From the NCBI GenBank assembly GCA_033856255.1, contig JAWVFH010000034.1, positions 9,872-73,871 on the forward strand: 64,000 nucleotides of DNA, given 5' to 3'. Below the pieces are notes generated by a model. That model ran no database searches. It saw only the letters and a program-made list of their open reading frames with translations, and was not told the DNA's origin. A program made the position numbers and the translations under genes. The DNA is from WHSW01 sp033856255. GTDB lineage: Bacteria > Actinomycetota > Thermoleophilia > Solirubrobacterales > 70-9. Every line of letters starts with the position of its first letter. Position 1 is the stretch's first letter. Positions 9,956 to 18,736 of this stretch are shown here, piece by piece.

Positions 9956-10189
9956 GTGAGCGCGAACGGAAACCGCAAGCCGCCCCGGCCGCGGATCGAG
10001 CTGGTCACACCCGCTGCCTCCGCCGGCGAAGCCGCGGCGATCGTCGCAGCGCTGGAGCAGTTCCTCGCCGACACGGCGCCCGTCGCGACGGCCGCACCGA
10101 TCCAGAATCCATGGCAGCGGGCGGCGCTCGAGGAGGGGATCGCCGCGCGGCAGGTGAGCGGAGCGGCATGGGGGCACGCGCCGCGATAG
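9956..10189 (+). CDS. Acyl-CoA carboxylase epsilon-like small subunit
   Basis: 77 residues from GTG 9956. The layout is that of actinobacterial carboxylase epsilon subunits: a short beta-like start 'PRIELVTP', a helix 'SAGEAAAIVAALEQFLA', an Ala/Pro linker and a C-terminal 'NPWQRAALEEGI' segment with the conserved Trp. Epsilon subunits hold the carboxylase complex together and raise its activity. pccB lies 7 kb away, so assignment to that complex is inference. The short length and low complexity limit certainty. Confidence 0.5.
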   Translation: MSANGNRKPPRPRIELVTPAASAGEAAAIVAALEQFLADTAPVATAAPIQNPWQRAALEEGIAARQVSGAAWGHAPR

Positions 10190-10239
10190 AACCCCTCCAC
10201 CGGCCGCTCAAGCGCCGGCACCCCCAAGGAGGAGGAACC

Positions 10240-10449
10240 GTGGCCGTAGTCAAGATCATCGAGCTGGTCGGCAGCTCGAAGACGTCGACCGACGACGCCG
10301 CCAAGCAGGCGCTGACCCAGGCGCAGTCGTCGCTGCGAAACATCCGGGCCGTCGACATCGTCTCGACCGGGATCAGGGGCGAGAGCCTCGACGAGTATCG
10401 CGCCCACGTCCGGGTCGCGTTCCTGATCGAGGACACCGACATCGACTGA
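10240..10449 (+). CDS. Dodecin family flavin-binding protein
   Basis: 69 residues, the usual dodecin size. The pattern 'VVKIIELVGSSKTSTDDAAKQALTQA' then 'NIRAVDIVSTGI' and a closing 'YRAHVRVAFLIED' is the beta-alpha-beta-beta dodecin fold. Dodecins form hollow 12-mers that store flavins. The GTG start at 10240 is fixed by a very strong AAGGAGGAGGA a few bases upstream, in contrast with the leaderless neighbours. This hints at high translation. Confidence 0.9.
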   Translation: MAVVKIIELVGSSKTSTDDAAKQALTQAQSSLRNIRAVDIVSTGIRGESLDEYRAHVRVAFLIEDTDID

Positions 10450-10484
10450 GCGCAACTCCGAACGCGACACGTGGTTCGCGTGGT

Positions 10485-11831
10485 GTGAGGACGGTTCGCG
10501 ATCTCTCGGTCGTCGGGCTGGCGGTGGCCGCCTTCCTGACGGCGACGACCTCCGCCGCCGCCGCGGCGGGTGAGCCCGACCCGCAATTCTCGAAGGACGG
10601 CAAGGCGATCGTCGGCTTTCCCCACCACATCGTCAAGAACCGGGCGCTGACCGCCCTCGGGACCGGCAATGCGCCGGTGGTTGCGACCAGCATCCGCCGG
10701 ACGCCGGACGACGACCCCTCCACCGTGGGCGATCGCTACCGCGATGTAGCCGTCGCGCGGCTGCGGGCCGACGGCACCTACGACCGCCGATTCTCGAGGG
10801 ACGGTCGCGCCGTGATCCGCATCCCCGGCACCGACCAGTACGCGGCCGACGTCGCGGTGCAGCCGGACGGCAAGCCGGTGGTGGTCGCGACGAACGACGG
10901 GAGCCTCCTGGTGACGCGGATGACCCGGGACGGATCGCTCGATCGCGCGTTCTCCGGCGACGGGCTCGCCGAGGTCGCGTTCACAGCCGCCGGCGGGATC
11001 GCTGGGGTTGACATCGCGCCGGATGGATCGGTGATCGTCGCCGGCAAGATCCAGGTGCCGCGAGGCGGCGCGAGCGACGCCGATTTCGCGATCGCGAAGC
11101 TGACGCCGAGCGGATCGCTCGATCCGAGCTTCTCCGCCGACGGGATCGCGACCGTCGACCTCGCCTCCGATGAAGCCGCCTCGCACAGCCGCGACGAGGC
11201 TCGAGCCGTGGTCGTGCAACCGGACGGCCGGATCATCGTGGGCGGGTTCACGTATCCCGGCGATTTCCCCTACGGCCAGACGGAGTTCGCCCTCGTGCGC
11301 CTGTCCGCAACGGGGCAGCTCGATCCGACGTTCGCCGGCGACGGGACGGTCACCGGAGATTTCGTCACGGAGGGTGGGATCCTGGACCTGGCGCTGGATG
11401 CCCAGGGACGCCTGCTTGCGGTCGGAGACGCGCACAACCCGATCGTGGCGCGCTACGACCCGGACGGCGACCTCGACGCCGCCTTCGCGGGCGACGGCAC
11501 CGCGTCCATTCCGTTCGGCGATCGCGACTACGCGTTCGGGATCACCGCCCAGCCCGGCGGCAAGCCGGCGCTCGCCGGGGTCGAGCGCGGCCGCGACGGG
11601 GGCGACTTCGCGATCATGCGCCTGACCGGGGCCGGGACACCGGATCTGTCGTTCGCCGTGAATGGCCTGTTCTCGCTCGACCTGCTGAGGCGGTCGCAGG
11701 AGCACGGCGGCGTGCCCGGCGGGTTCGACCTGGCGTCGTCGATCGCCGTCGATGCGCACGGGAGGCTCGTGGCCGGCGGGACCGCCGGAGGCGACAGGGC
11801 GGCCGTGGTCCGCCTGCTGGCCGGTCGCTGA
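10485..11831 (+). CDS. Secreted delta-60 repeat protein
   Basis: 448 residues with a signal peptide ending in an Ala run near residue 28. Seven delta-60 repeats follow, each opening with a variant of 'LDPSFSADGIATVDL' (for example 'LDRAFSGDGLAEVAF', 'LDPTFAGDGTVTGDF', 'LDAAFAGDGTASIPF'), spaced about 55-60 residues. Repeats of this kind are expected to build a beta-propeller-like surface domain. The ligand is unknown. The GTG at 10485 is the likely start; a GTG two bases upstream is out of frame. Confidence 0.82.
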   Translation: MRTVRDLSVVGLAVAAFLTATTSAAAAAGEPDPQFSKDGKAIVGFPHHIVKNRALTALGTGNAPVVATSIRRTPDDDPSTVGDRYRDVAVARLRADGTYDRRFSRDGRAVIRIPGTDQYAADVAVQPDGKPVVVATNDGSLLVTRMTRDGSLDRAFSGDGLAEVAFTAAGGIAGVDIAPDGSVIVAGKIQVPRGGASDADFAIAKLTPSGSLDPSFSADGIATVDLASDEAASHSRDEARAVVVQPDGRIIVGGFTYPGDFPYGQTEFALVRLSATGQLDPTFAGDGTVTGDFVTEGGILDLALDAQGRLLAVGDAHNPIVARYDPDGDLDAAFAGDGTASIPFGDRDYAFGITAQPGGKPALAGVERGRDGGDFAIMRLTGAGTPDLSFAVNGLFSLDLLRRSQEHGGVPGGFDLASSIAVDAHGRLVAGGTAGGDRAAVVRLLAGR

Positions 11832-11835
11832 CCTA

Positions 11836-11860
11836 AATACCCGAATCCCAATCGGGATTT
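11836..11860. promoter_or_regulatory. Candidate operator upstream of the sulfate-reduction genes
   Basis: Two nested inverted repeats: CCCGA (11840-11844) with TCGGG (11852-11856), flanked by AAAT and ATTT, and AATCCC (11844-11849) with GGGATT (11854-11859). The element abuts the -10 TAATAT, so a bound repressor would block polymerase. The shape resembles sites of Rrf2-family regulators (inference). Confidence 0.5.
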
Positions 11861-11863
11861 GTG

Positions 11864-11869
11864 TAATAT
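11864..11869 (+). promoter_or_regulatory. -10 hexamer of the sulfite reductase operon
   Basis: TAATAT ends 9 nt before ATG 11879. It is one of the best -10 matches in this GC-rich window and fixes the ATG, rather than the in-frame TTG at 11873, as the start. Confidence 0.6.
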
Positions 11870-11878
11870 GGCTTGCCC

Positions 11879-13765
11879 ATGGAGCCGACCGCCGCCCCGC
11901 AGGCGACAGCAGCCGAGCGGATCTCCGCCGAGCACAAGCTCGACGTCGACCACTCCAAGCCGCAGAAGGGCAAGGGCAAGCTCGGCTCGCTGACCAACCC
12001 CGAGGTCTACGAGAACGTCCCCGGGCACCTGATCCCGGCGATCGAGCGCGAGTTCGACGACTTCGACACCGAGGCCGGCAGCTTCCTGCGCGGCGAGCAG
12101 ACCGAGGCGCAGTTCATCGGCTTCCGGCTCAAGCAGGGCGTCTACGGCCAGCGCCAGCCGGACGTGCAGATGATCCGAGTGAAGCTGCCGATGGGCGGCG
12201 TCACCCCGGACCAGATGGACGCCTTCGCCTCGGTGATCGAGAAGTACGCGCCCCTCAACAAGGGCCACGTCACCACCCGCCAGAACATCCAGATCCATCA
12301 CGTCCCGCTGCCCGACGCGGCGAAGCTGATCCGCGAGCTCTCCGACTCGGGCCTCTCCTCCCGCGAGGGCTGCGGCAACACGGTCCGCAACGTCACCGGC
12401 GACCCCTGGGCCGGCGTCAGCGAGGGCGAGCTCTTCGACATCACCCCCTACGCCTCCGCCTACGTGCGCTACTTCGTCCGCCATCCGACGACGCAGCTGA
12501 TGCCGCGCAAGGTGAAGACCGCGTTCACGGCCACCGACGAGGACGTCGCGATCACCGGCATCCACGACATCGGCTTCATCCCGCGCGAACGCGACGGCGT
12601 CCGCGGGGTCGAGATCCGGGTCGGCGGCGGTACTTCGATCATGCCGCGCGTCGCGCCGACACTCTACGACTTCGTCGAGCTCGAGAACGGCGACTACCTG
12701 AAGATCTCCGAGGCCGTCTTCCGGATCTTCGACCGCCAGGAATGGCTGCGCGTCAACCGCGCCCGCGCCCGGATCAAGGTCCTGATCGACAAGATCGGGA
12801 TCGACGCCTTCCGCGAGATGGTGGAAGAAGAGCTGGCGGGAGACTGGGTCGCCGAGCGCGACTTCTCGATCGACCATCTCGTCTACGGAATCGACGAGGA
12901 GGCCAACGCGCCGGGGCCGCCCGCCGCCGCCGCGAGCCCGAACGGGGACCGCAGCGAGTTCGATCGCTTTCAGCAGGCGAACGTCAGGCCGCAACGCCAG
13001 GCCGGCTTCAACACGGTGCAGGTCAAGATCACGCGCGGCGACCTGACCCCGGATCAACTCCGCGGTCTCGCCGAGATCATGCGCGAGTACACGGGGGGTT
13101 CGGCTCGGACGACCGTGCACCAGAACTTCGTCCTGCGCTGGGTTCGCGACGAGGCCCTCTACGACGTGTGGCAGCGACTCGGCGAGCTCGGCCTCAACGA
13201 CGCCGGCGCCGATCAGATCGCCGACGTCGTCTCCTGCCCCGGCACCGACAGCTGCAAGCTCGGGATCACCAGCTCGATGGGCCTCAACCGCGCGCTCCAG
13301 GAGCGGATCGAGGAGATGCAGATCACCGACCCGCTGACCAGGCGCGTCCACATCAAGATGTCCGGCTGCCCGAACGGCTGCAGCCAGCACCACATCGCCA
13401 ACATCGGCTTCTACGGCGCCTCGCTGAAGGTCGGCGGGCGGACGATGCCGGCCTACATCCCCCACCTGGGCGGCAACTACGAGGGCGGCGAGGTCATCTA
13501 CGGCCACCGGCTGAAGGCGCGGCTGCCCGCCAAGCGCGTCCCCGACGCGGTCGAGCGCTGGCTGCGCCTCTACGAGGCCGAGCGCGACGGCGAGGAGGCC
13601 TTCAACGACTTCGTCGAGCGGGTCGGCACCGAGCGCTTCGAGGCCGAGGTCAAGGAGCTGACGCTGCCGGCGGAGTTCAGCCTGGAGACGATGAACCAGT
13701 TCATCGACTGGAACCGCTCCGAGCCCTACGCGGTCGAGCGCGGCGAAGGCGAGTGCGCGGTATGA
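11879..13765 (+). CDS. sir: Ferredoxin-dependent sulfite reductase (nitrite reductase family)
   Basis: 628 residues. Two ferredoxin-like half domains and two siroheme/4Fe-4S halves are recognisable. The cluster ligands are Cys453-x5-Cys459 in 'SCPGTDSCKLG' and Cys497-x3-Cys501 in 'SGCPNGCSQHH'. 'RQNIQIHHV' and 'EGCGNTVRNVTGDPWAG' are the typical siroheme-side blocks. It reduces sulfite to sulfide with six electrons from ferredoxin. A nitrite reductase is the alternative, but cysH overlaps its stop (ATGA) and sat and cysC follow, so the sulfur role is clear. An insertion near residues 345-360 is Pro/Ala-rich. Confidence 0.92.
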   Translation: MEPTAAPQATAAERISAEHKLDVDHSKPQKGKGKLGSLTNPEVYENVPGHLIPAIEREFDDFDTEAGSFLRGEQTEAQFIGFRLKQGVYGQRQPDVQMIRVKLPMGGVTPDQMDAFASVIEKYAPLNKGHVTTRQNIQIHHVPLPDAAKLIRELSDSGLSSREGCGNTVRNVTGDPWAGVSEGELFDITPYASAYVRYFVRHPTTQLMPRKVKTAFTATDEDVAITGIHDIGFIPRERDGVRGVEIRVGGGTSIMPRVAPTLYDFVELENGDYLKISEAVFRIFDRQEWLRVNRARARIKVLIDKIGIDAFREMVEEELAGDWVAERDFSIDHLVYGIDEEANAPGPPAAAASPNGDRSEFDRFQQANVRPQRQAGFNTVQVKITRGDLTPDQLRGLAEIMREYTGGSARTTVHQNFVLRWVRDEALYDVWQRLGELGLNDAGADQIADVVSCPGTDSCKLGITSSMGLNRALQERIEEMQITDPLTRRVHIKMSGCPNGCSQHHIANIGFYGASLKVGGRTMPAYIPHLGGNYEGGEVIYGHRLKARLPAKRVPDAVERWLRLYEAERDGEEAFNDFVERVGTERFEAEVKELTLPAEFSLETMNQFIDWNRSEPYAVERGEGECAV

Positions 13766-14463
13766 GCGGCACCGTCCTCCCCACCCCAACGCCGACCGTG
13801 AACGGAAACGGCAACGGCCACGGCGTTCCGATCGAGGTCGCCGCCGAGGTCGAGCGGATGACCGCAGAGGAGGCGATCGCCTGGGCCGTCGACCGCTTTC
13901 ACCCAGATCTGCGGTTCGCGGTCTCGTTCCAGAAGACGAGCTCGGTGATGGTCGACATGGTGCACCGGATCGCGCCGGAGGCACGGTTCTTCTTCGTGGA
14001 CACCGAGCTGCTGTTCCCGGAGACCTACGAAACGCGCGACGCGCTCACCGAGCGCTATGGGATCGAGTTCGAGCGGATCGCCAACGGGTCGAAGCCCTGG
14101 TCCCTCGACCGCGACGGCTGCTGCGCGGATCACAAGGTCGAGCTGATGCACAAGGCCCTCGACGAGGTGAACTGCTGGGTATCGGGAATTCGCCGGGTCG
14201 ACTCGAAGACCCGCGCCGACGCCCCGAAGTTCGGCTGGGACGAGCGGTTCGGGCTCTGGAAGCTCAACCCGCTGGCCGACTGGGATGAAAAGCAGGTGTG
14301 GAGCTACATCAAGGAGCACCACATCCCGTACAACCCGCTTCACGACCAGGGCTACCCGTCGATCGGCTGCATGCCCTGCACGACGGTCGCACTGAATGGC
14401 GGGGGCGAGCGTGCGGGCCGCTGGGCAGGGACCGACCGCACCGAGTGCGGCATCCACGGGTAG
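13762..14463 (+). CDS. cysH: Adenylyl-sulfate (APS) reductase
   Basis: 233 residues. The PP-loop-like N-terminus 'RFAVSFQKTSSVMVDMV' is followed by the 4Fe-4S ligands Cys120-Cys121 and Cys203-x2-Cys206, and the catalytic Cys229 in 'TECGIHG'. The Cys-Cys...CxxC set marks the iron-sulfur APS-reducing branch rather than the cluster-free PAPS branch. It reduces APS to sulfite and AMP using thioredoxin, feeding the sulfite reductase whose stop it overlaps by 4 nt. Confidence 0.93.
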   Translation: MSGTVLPTPTPTVNGNGNGHGVPIEVAAEVERMTAEEAIAWAVDRFHPDLRFAVSFQKTSSVMVDMVHRIAPEARFFFVDTELLFPETYETRDALTERYGIEFERIANGSKPWSLDRDGCCADHKVELMHKALDEVNCWVSGIRRVDSKTRADAPKFGWDERFGLWKLNPLADWDEKQVWSYIKEHHIPYNPLHDQGYPSIGCMPCTTVALNGGGERAGRWAGTDRTECGIHG

Positions 14464-14559
14464 CTCCGGCGCTCACCGGCGTTCTTGCCTGACTCGCTCA
14501 AGATTGGCGCCGAGTCGCTACCCTCGACCGGCTGAAAAGACTGAAGGAGAACCAAGAAC

Positions 14560-15645
14560 GTGCCTGAGACAACCGCCCCCACGGCCTTGACGCTGCAGCT
14601 GAGCTCGCGCCAGGCCTCTGACTTCGAGCTGCTCGCCAACGGCGGGTTCGCTCCGCTGACCGGCTTCCTCGGCTCGGCGGACTGGAAGTCCGTCTGTGAC
14701 GACATGAAGCTCACCTCCGGCGAGATCTGGTCGATCCCGATCACGCTCGCGACCGAGCTCGAGTGCGAGGTCGGCGACGTCGTCGAGCTCAGCGCCCCGA
14801 ACGGCAAGGCGCTCGGTCGCCTGACCGTCGAGGAGATCTACGAGAAGGACGTCGAGCACGAGGCCGAGAGGGTCTACCGCACGACCGACGAGGATCATCC
14901 CGGCGTCGCGGCGATCCGCGCCGAGGGCAATCGCTGCCTCGCCGGCCCGATCGAGGCCGACGCGCTGCCCGACCACGAGGAAGCGTTCATGAAGCGCTAC
15001 CAGACGGCGGCCGAGGCGAAGCAGTCGTTCGCCGACCGCGGCTGGAAGCGAATCGTCGCCTTCCAGACCCGCAACCCGATTCACCGCGCCCACGAGTACC
15101 TCACCAAGGCGGCGCTCGAGATCTGCGACGGCCTCTACATCCATCCGCTGATCGGCGAGACCAAGAAGGGCGACATCCCCGCTGACGTGCGCATGAAGTG
15201 CTACGAGGTCCTGATGGACAACTACTACCACGCGGACCACGTGATGCTGGGGGTCAACCCGGGCAAGATGCATTACGCCGGCCCGCGCGAGGCCGTGCTC
15301 CACGCGATCATCCGCCGCAACTACGGCTGCACGCACTTCATCGTCGGCCGCGATCACGCGGGCGTGGGCGACTACTACGGCACCTACGACGCGCAGCGGA
15401 TCTTCGACGACATCGACATCGATGCCCTCGGGATCACGCCGCTGTTCTTCGAGCACACCTTCTGGTGCAACGACTGCGAGGGCATGGGCTCGGCCAAGAC
15501 CTGTCCCCATCCCCAGGAGTCGCACCTGTTCCTGTCGGGCACCAAGGTGCGCGAGATGCTCGAGGCCGGCGAGAAGCCGCCCCACGAGTTCAGCCGCGAC
15601 GAGGTCGCCGAGATCCTGATCGACGCTTACAAGGAGGGCATCTGA
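14560..15645 (+). CDS. sat: Sulfate adenylyltransferase
   Basis: 361 residues, the single-chain ATP sulfurylase type. Nucleotide motifs 'QTRNPIHRAH' (169-178) and 'GRDHAG' (263-268) are intact. A Cys-rich 'FWCNDCEGMGSAKTCPH' suggests the zinc site seen in thermophile-type enzymes. It makes APS from ATP and sulfate. GTG start with GAAGGAGA upstream; TACCCT at 14519-14524 could be a separate promoter, so sat-cysC may be transcribed apart from sir-cysH. Confidence 0.95.
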   Translation: MPETTAPTALTLQLSSRQASDFELLANGGFAPLTGFLGSADWKSVCDDMKLTSGEIWSIPITLATELECEVGDVVELSAPNGKALGRLTVEEIYEKDVEHEAERVYRTTDEDHPGVAAIRAEGNRCLAGPIEADALPDHEEAFMKRYQTAAEAKQSFADRGWKRIVAFQTRNPIHRAHEYLTKAALEICDGLYIHPLIGETKKGDIPADVRMKCYEVLMDNYYHADHVMLGVNPGKMHYAGPREAVLHAIIRRNYGCTHFIVGRDHAGVGDYYGTYDAQRIFDDIDIDALGITPLFFEHTFWCNDCEGMGSAKTCPHPQESHLFLSGTKVREMLEAGEKPPHEFSRDEVAEILIDAYKEGI

Positions 15646-16196
15646 TGTCAGACGAAAAAGGCTTCTGCCTCTGGTTCACCGGGCTCTCCGGCTCGGGCAA
15701 GTCCACCATCACGACGCATCTGGTCAAGGAGATGCGCAAGCGCGGCTCGAAGCTCGAGGTGCTCGACGGCGACGTCGTGCGCGAGAACCTGTCCAAGGGC
15801 CTCGGCTTCTCGAAGGAGGACCGCGACACCAACATTCGCCGGATCGCCTTCGTCGCCAACCTGCTCTCGCGCAATGAGGTGCCGGTGATCACCGCCGCGA
15901 TCTCGCCCTACCAGGACATCCGCGACGAGGCGCGCCAGATGATGGGCGAGCGCTTCGTCGAGGCCTATGTCAAGGCCTCGGTGGAGACCTGCGAGGAGCG
16001 CGACGTCAAGGGCCTGTACGCGAAGGCCCGCTCGGGCGAGATCAAGGAGTTCACCGGCGTCTCGGACCCCTACGAGGTCCCCGAGAGCCCTGAGCTCGTG
16101 ATCGACACCGAGTCGCAGACTCCGGAGGAGTCGGCGCAGCAGATCCTCTCGTACCTCGAGGAGCGCGCCTTCATCCCCGCCGCCGTAGCGGCCTAG
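15645..16196 (+). CDS. cysC: Adenylyl-sulfate (APS) kinase
   Basis: 183 residues. The Walker A loop GLSGSGKST is at 13-21; 'LDGDVVRENLSKGLGFSKEDR' and 'YVKASVETCEERDVKGLY' are diagnostic. It phosphorylates APS to PAPS. Its ATG overlaps the sat stop (TGATG), with AAGGAGGG ahead. As the neighbouring CysH appears to use APS, the PAPS may serve sulfation reactions or be an alternative substrate. Confidence 0.95.
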   Translation: MSDEKGFCLWFTGLSGSGKSTITTHLVKEMRKRGSKLEVLDGDVVRENLSKGLGFSKEDRDTNIRRIAFVANLLSRNEVPVITAAISPYQDIRDEARQMMGERFVEAYVKASVETCEERDVKGLYAKARSGEIKEFTGVSDPYEVPESPELVIDTESQTPEESAQQILSYLEERAFIPAAVAA

Positions 16197-16242
16197 CGCG
16201 ATAGCGCAACCGGAACCCTTCACCCGCACCTACCGGGTCGCG

Positions 16243-16827
16243 ATGGCGGCCTGCGCGCCGTACGCGGCCTGGTGGGGGCGGATGCAGGTCGACGGGCTCG
16301 AGCTGCTGCCGCGCTCGGGCCCCGTGCTGCTGGCCGGCAACCACGACAGCCAGATGGACCCGGTGGCGATCGGGGTCGCCGCGCGCGGGCACCGCCAGGT
16401 GCGAGCGCTGGCGAAATCGACGCTCTGGGACTCGAGGGCGCTGGCGCCGATCCTCACCGGCATGGGCCAGATCCCGATCGAGCGCGGGAAGGGCGACCGC
16501 GGGGCGCTCGGCCGGGCGATCGAGGCGCTCGGCGACGGCGCCTGCATCGGCATCTTCCCCGAGGGCACCCGCTCGCTCGGCCGCGAGCTGCGCGCCCGCA
16601 GCGGGATCGGCCACCTTGCGGCCGCGGTGCCCGAGGCGAAGATCGTCCTCGTCGCCGCCGCCGGGACCACCGACTACGCGCGCTTCCCGAAGCGCCCCCG
16701 GGTCCGGATCCGCTTCAGCCTTCCGGCCGAGGGCGACCACCGCCCCGGCGAGGACCCGACCGCGTTCTCGGCCCGCCTGCTGGCCCAGATCCGCGCCGAG
16801 GTGCCGGTGGTGGCCTCGGGCCGCTAG
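16243..16827 (+). CDS. 1-acyl-glycerol-3-phosphate acyltransferase-like protein
   Basis: 194 residues, short for PlsC. Motif I 'NHDSQMDP' (His-x4-Asp), motif II region 'GQIPIERGKGDRGAL' and motif III 'FPEGTRS' are present. It transfers acyl chains to a lysophospholipid-type acceptor. Residues encoded just before the ATG ('FTRTYRVA') also look like the family's N-terminus, but no usual start codon precedes them before an in-frame stop. The true start may therefore be non-canonical. It could serve ether-lipid synthesis with the genes at 51-55 kb (speculative). Confidence 0.82.
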   Translation: MAACAPYAAWWGRMQVDGLELLPRSGPVLLAGNHDSQMDPVAIGVAARGHRQVRALAKSTLWDSRALAPILTGMGQIPIERGKGDRGALGRAIEALGDGACIGIFPEGTRSLGRELRARSGIGHLAAAVPEAKIVLVAAAGTTDYARFPKRPRVRIRFSLPAEGDHRPGEDPTAFSARLLAQIRAEVPVVASGR

Positions 16828-16919
16828 CCACAACGCAGCAGCGGTGAGCTTGACTTTCGCCCCCCTGGCGAGGAGGGTGGGACAGGTCGGAGACCGTGGC
16901 CCCCAGAGGAAGGACCCTC

Positions 16920-18719
16920 ATGCCCGCCAGTCCGCGCCCGTCCCGCCGTCTGATTGCGCCCACGATCGGACTCGCGGCCGGCCTGATCTGGCTGATCGGC
17001 CCCGGGGCCGGCTCGGCGCTCGCCAGCGGTGGGCCTCCCGCCTGCCATGACATGTCCTACACGGTGGCGAACAACGCCACGCTTGCTCTACCGATCAGCG
17101 ACACGTGCAGCGATCCCGAGGGCGACCCAGTCTCCGTGGCGCTGCCTCCCGATTCCTTCCCTACACACGGCACATTGAGTCAGGACTGCTGCGGCGGTGG
17201 CTTCTACCACCCGAACAACCTGACCTATACCGGCCCCGACAGCTTCAAATACCACGCCATCACCAACATCGACGGCCAAACCTCGAACCAGATCACGATC
17301 TCGATCACGATCACCGGGTCTCCGCCTGCGCCGCCGGTGTGCTTCCCGCCGTTCCCGACGCAGGCCTTCGAGGGCCAGGCGACCTCGGTCACGCTGCCGT
17401 GCTTCCAGGGGTTCCCGGGTGGGCCGACGAACGGCCTCAGCGTGATCGTGCTCTCCCAGCCCGGTCAGCCCGGTCGGACCGATCACGGAACGGTCACATT
17501 CCCCGGCACCGGAACCACCGGTACGTACACCGCCGACGACGAGTACGTCGGACCCGACAGCTTGCAAGCCAAGGTCACGAACGGCACGGTCGAGTCATCA
17601 CCCGTGACGATTCCGATCAACGTCGTCGACTTCCCGGAGGGCAATCAGCCGCCGACCTGCCCGGACACCAGTGTGTTCGTCGAGACCGGCTCCTCGATCC
17701 GGCTCAACGGCAACTGCGTCGACCCTGATGGCGACCACATCAGCTACGCGCCCGGAAACCCGTTCACGGTTAACGGCGACTGGAGCGACCCTCAAAACGG
17801 CGACAGCGTCCTGTTCACGCCGGCGCTCAACTTCACCGGTCTCGCCGAGCTCAACTACACCGTTCAGGACCCCTACCACGCCCCGGTGCAGTTCAACGTC
17901 CCGATCCACGTCCTTCCGGTCGGGACACCGTGTTGCGAGACCGCTCCGGAAGCGACCCCGGCGGAGCCGTACGCGGCCTCGGTGACCAGTCCCGTTCCCG
18001 GCGGGATCTACATCGACACGCGCCCAGCGAGCCTCCTGGTGACGCCGCCCGGGTTCACCATCCTCGACCAGGAGTACGACATTCACACCCCCGATGCTGT
18101 CGACCCCAACAACCCGCTGGTCTTCGTGTTCAAGCTCGACGGCGCCGAGCTCGCGGCGCAGCACGTCGCACCAGCCGACGTGCGGATGTTCCGCAACGGC
18201 ACGCAGGTGCACCCGTCCTGTCCGCCCGTCGGCTCGCGCACCGGCGATTGGTGGCCGTGCGAGCAGTCGCGCCTGGATCACGACGGCGACCTCTGGATCA
18301 CGGTGCTGACGATGCACGGGAGCACCTGGAACGTCGGGGCTCCCGCGGACTCCGACAGTGATGGGGTCGGTGACGGCAGCGACAACTGCCCACACGTAGC
18401 GAATCCGGGCCAGGCCGACCTCGACCACGACGGGCTCGGTGACGCCTGCGACAGCGATGTCGACGGCGACGGGGTCGCCAACGGCACCGACAACTGCGCC
18501 ACCGTCGCGAACGCGAACCAGGCGGACGTCGATCAGGACCATCTCGGGACCGTCTGCGACACGAAGGAGGTGCCGACCACCAAGGACGACTGCAAGGGCA
18601 ACGGCTGGCACAACTTCAACGGCATCTACACGTTCGCCAACCAGGGCGACTGCGTCAGTTTCGTCGCCACTGGCGGCAAGAACAAGCCGAAGGGGCGGCG
18701 CAAGCACCCGCACCACTGA
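16920..18719 (+). CDS. Secreted protein with Ig-like repeats and thrombospondin type-3 Ca2+ repeats
   Basis: 599 residues from ATG 16920, chosen over an upstream GTG because AGAGGAAGGA lies before it and a clean signal peptide follows. Three or more beta-sandwich modules of the 'DPEGDPVSV...GPDSFKYHA' cadherin/Ig kind fill residues 30-330. Then come type-3 repeats 'DSDSDGVGDGSDNCP' and 'DSDVDGDGVANGTDNC', which bind calcium, and a basic tail ending KHPHH. It probably has an adhesive or structural role outside the cell. Confidence 0.82.
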   Translation: MPASPRPSRRLIAPTIGLAAGLIWLIGPGAGSALASGGPPACHDMSYTVANNATLALPISDTCSDPEGDPVSVALPPDSFPTHGTLSQDCCGGGFYHPNNLTYTGPDSFKYHAITNIDGQTSNQITISITITGSPPAPPVCFPPFPTQAFEGQATSVTLPCFQGFPGGPTNGLSVIVLSQPGQPGRTDHGTVTFPGTGTTGTYTADDEYVGPDSLQAKVTNGTVESSPVTIPINVVDFPEGNQPPTCPDTSVFVETGSSIRLNGNCVDPDGDHISYAPGNPFTVNGDWSDPQNGDSVLFTPALNFTGLAELNYTVQDPYHAPVQFNVPIHVLPVGTPCCETAPEATPAEPYAASVTSPVPGGIYIDTRPASLLVTPPGFTILDQEYDIHTPDAVDPNNPLVFVFKLDGAELAAQHVAPADVRMFRNGTQVHPSCPPVGSRTGDWWPCEQSRLDHDGDLWITVLTMHGSTWNVGAPADSDSDGVGDGSDNCPHVANPGQADLDHDGLGDACDSDVDGDGVANGTDNCATVANANQADVDQDHLGTVCDTKEVPTTKDDCKGNGWHNFNGIYTFANQGDCVSFVATGGKNKPKGRRKHPHH

Positions 18720-18736
18720 GGGTTAGGATGCCGCGG

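Noticed and set aside
11873..11881. TTG at 11873 as the start of sulfite reductase
   Set aside because: It lies only 3 nt after the -10 TAATAT. The ATG at 11879 has correct leaderless spacing and is a better codon.
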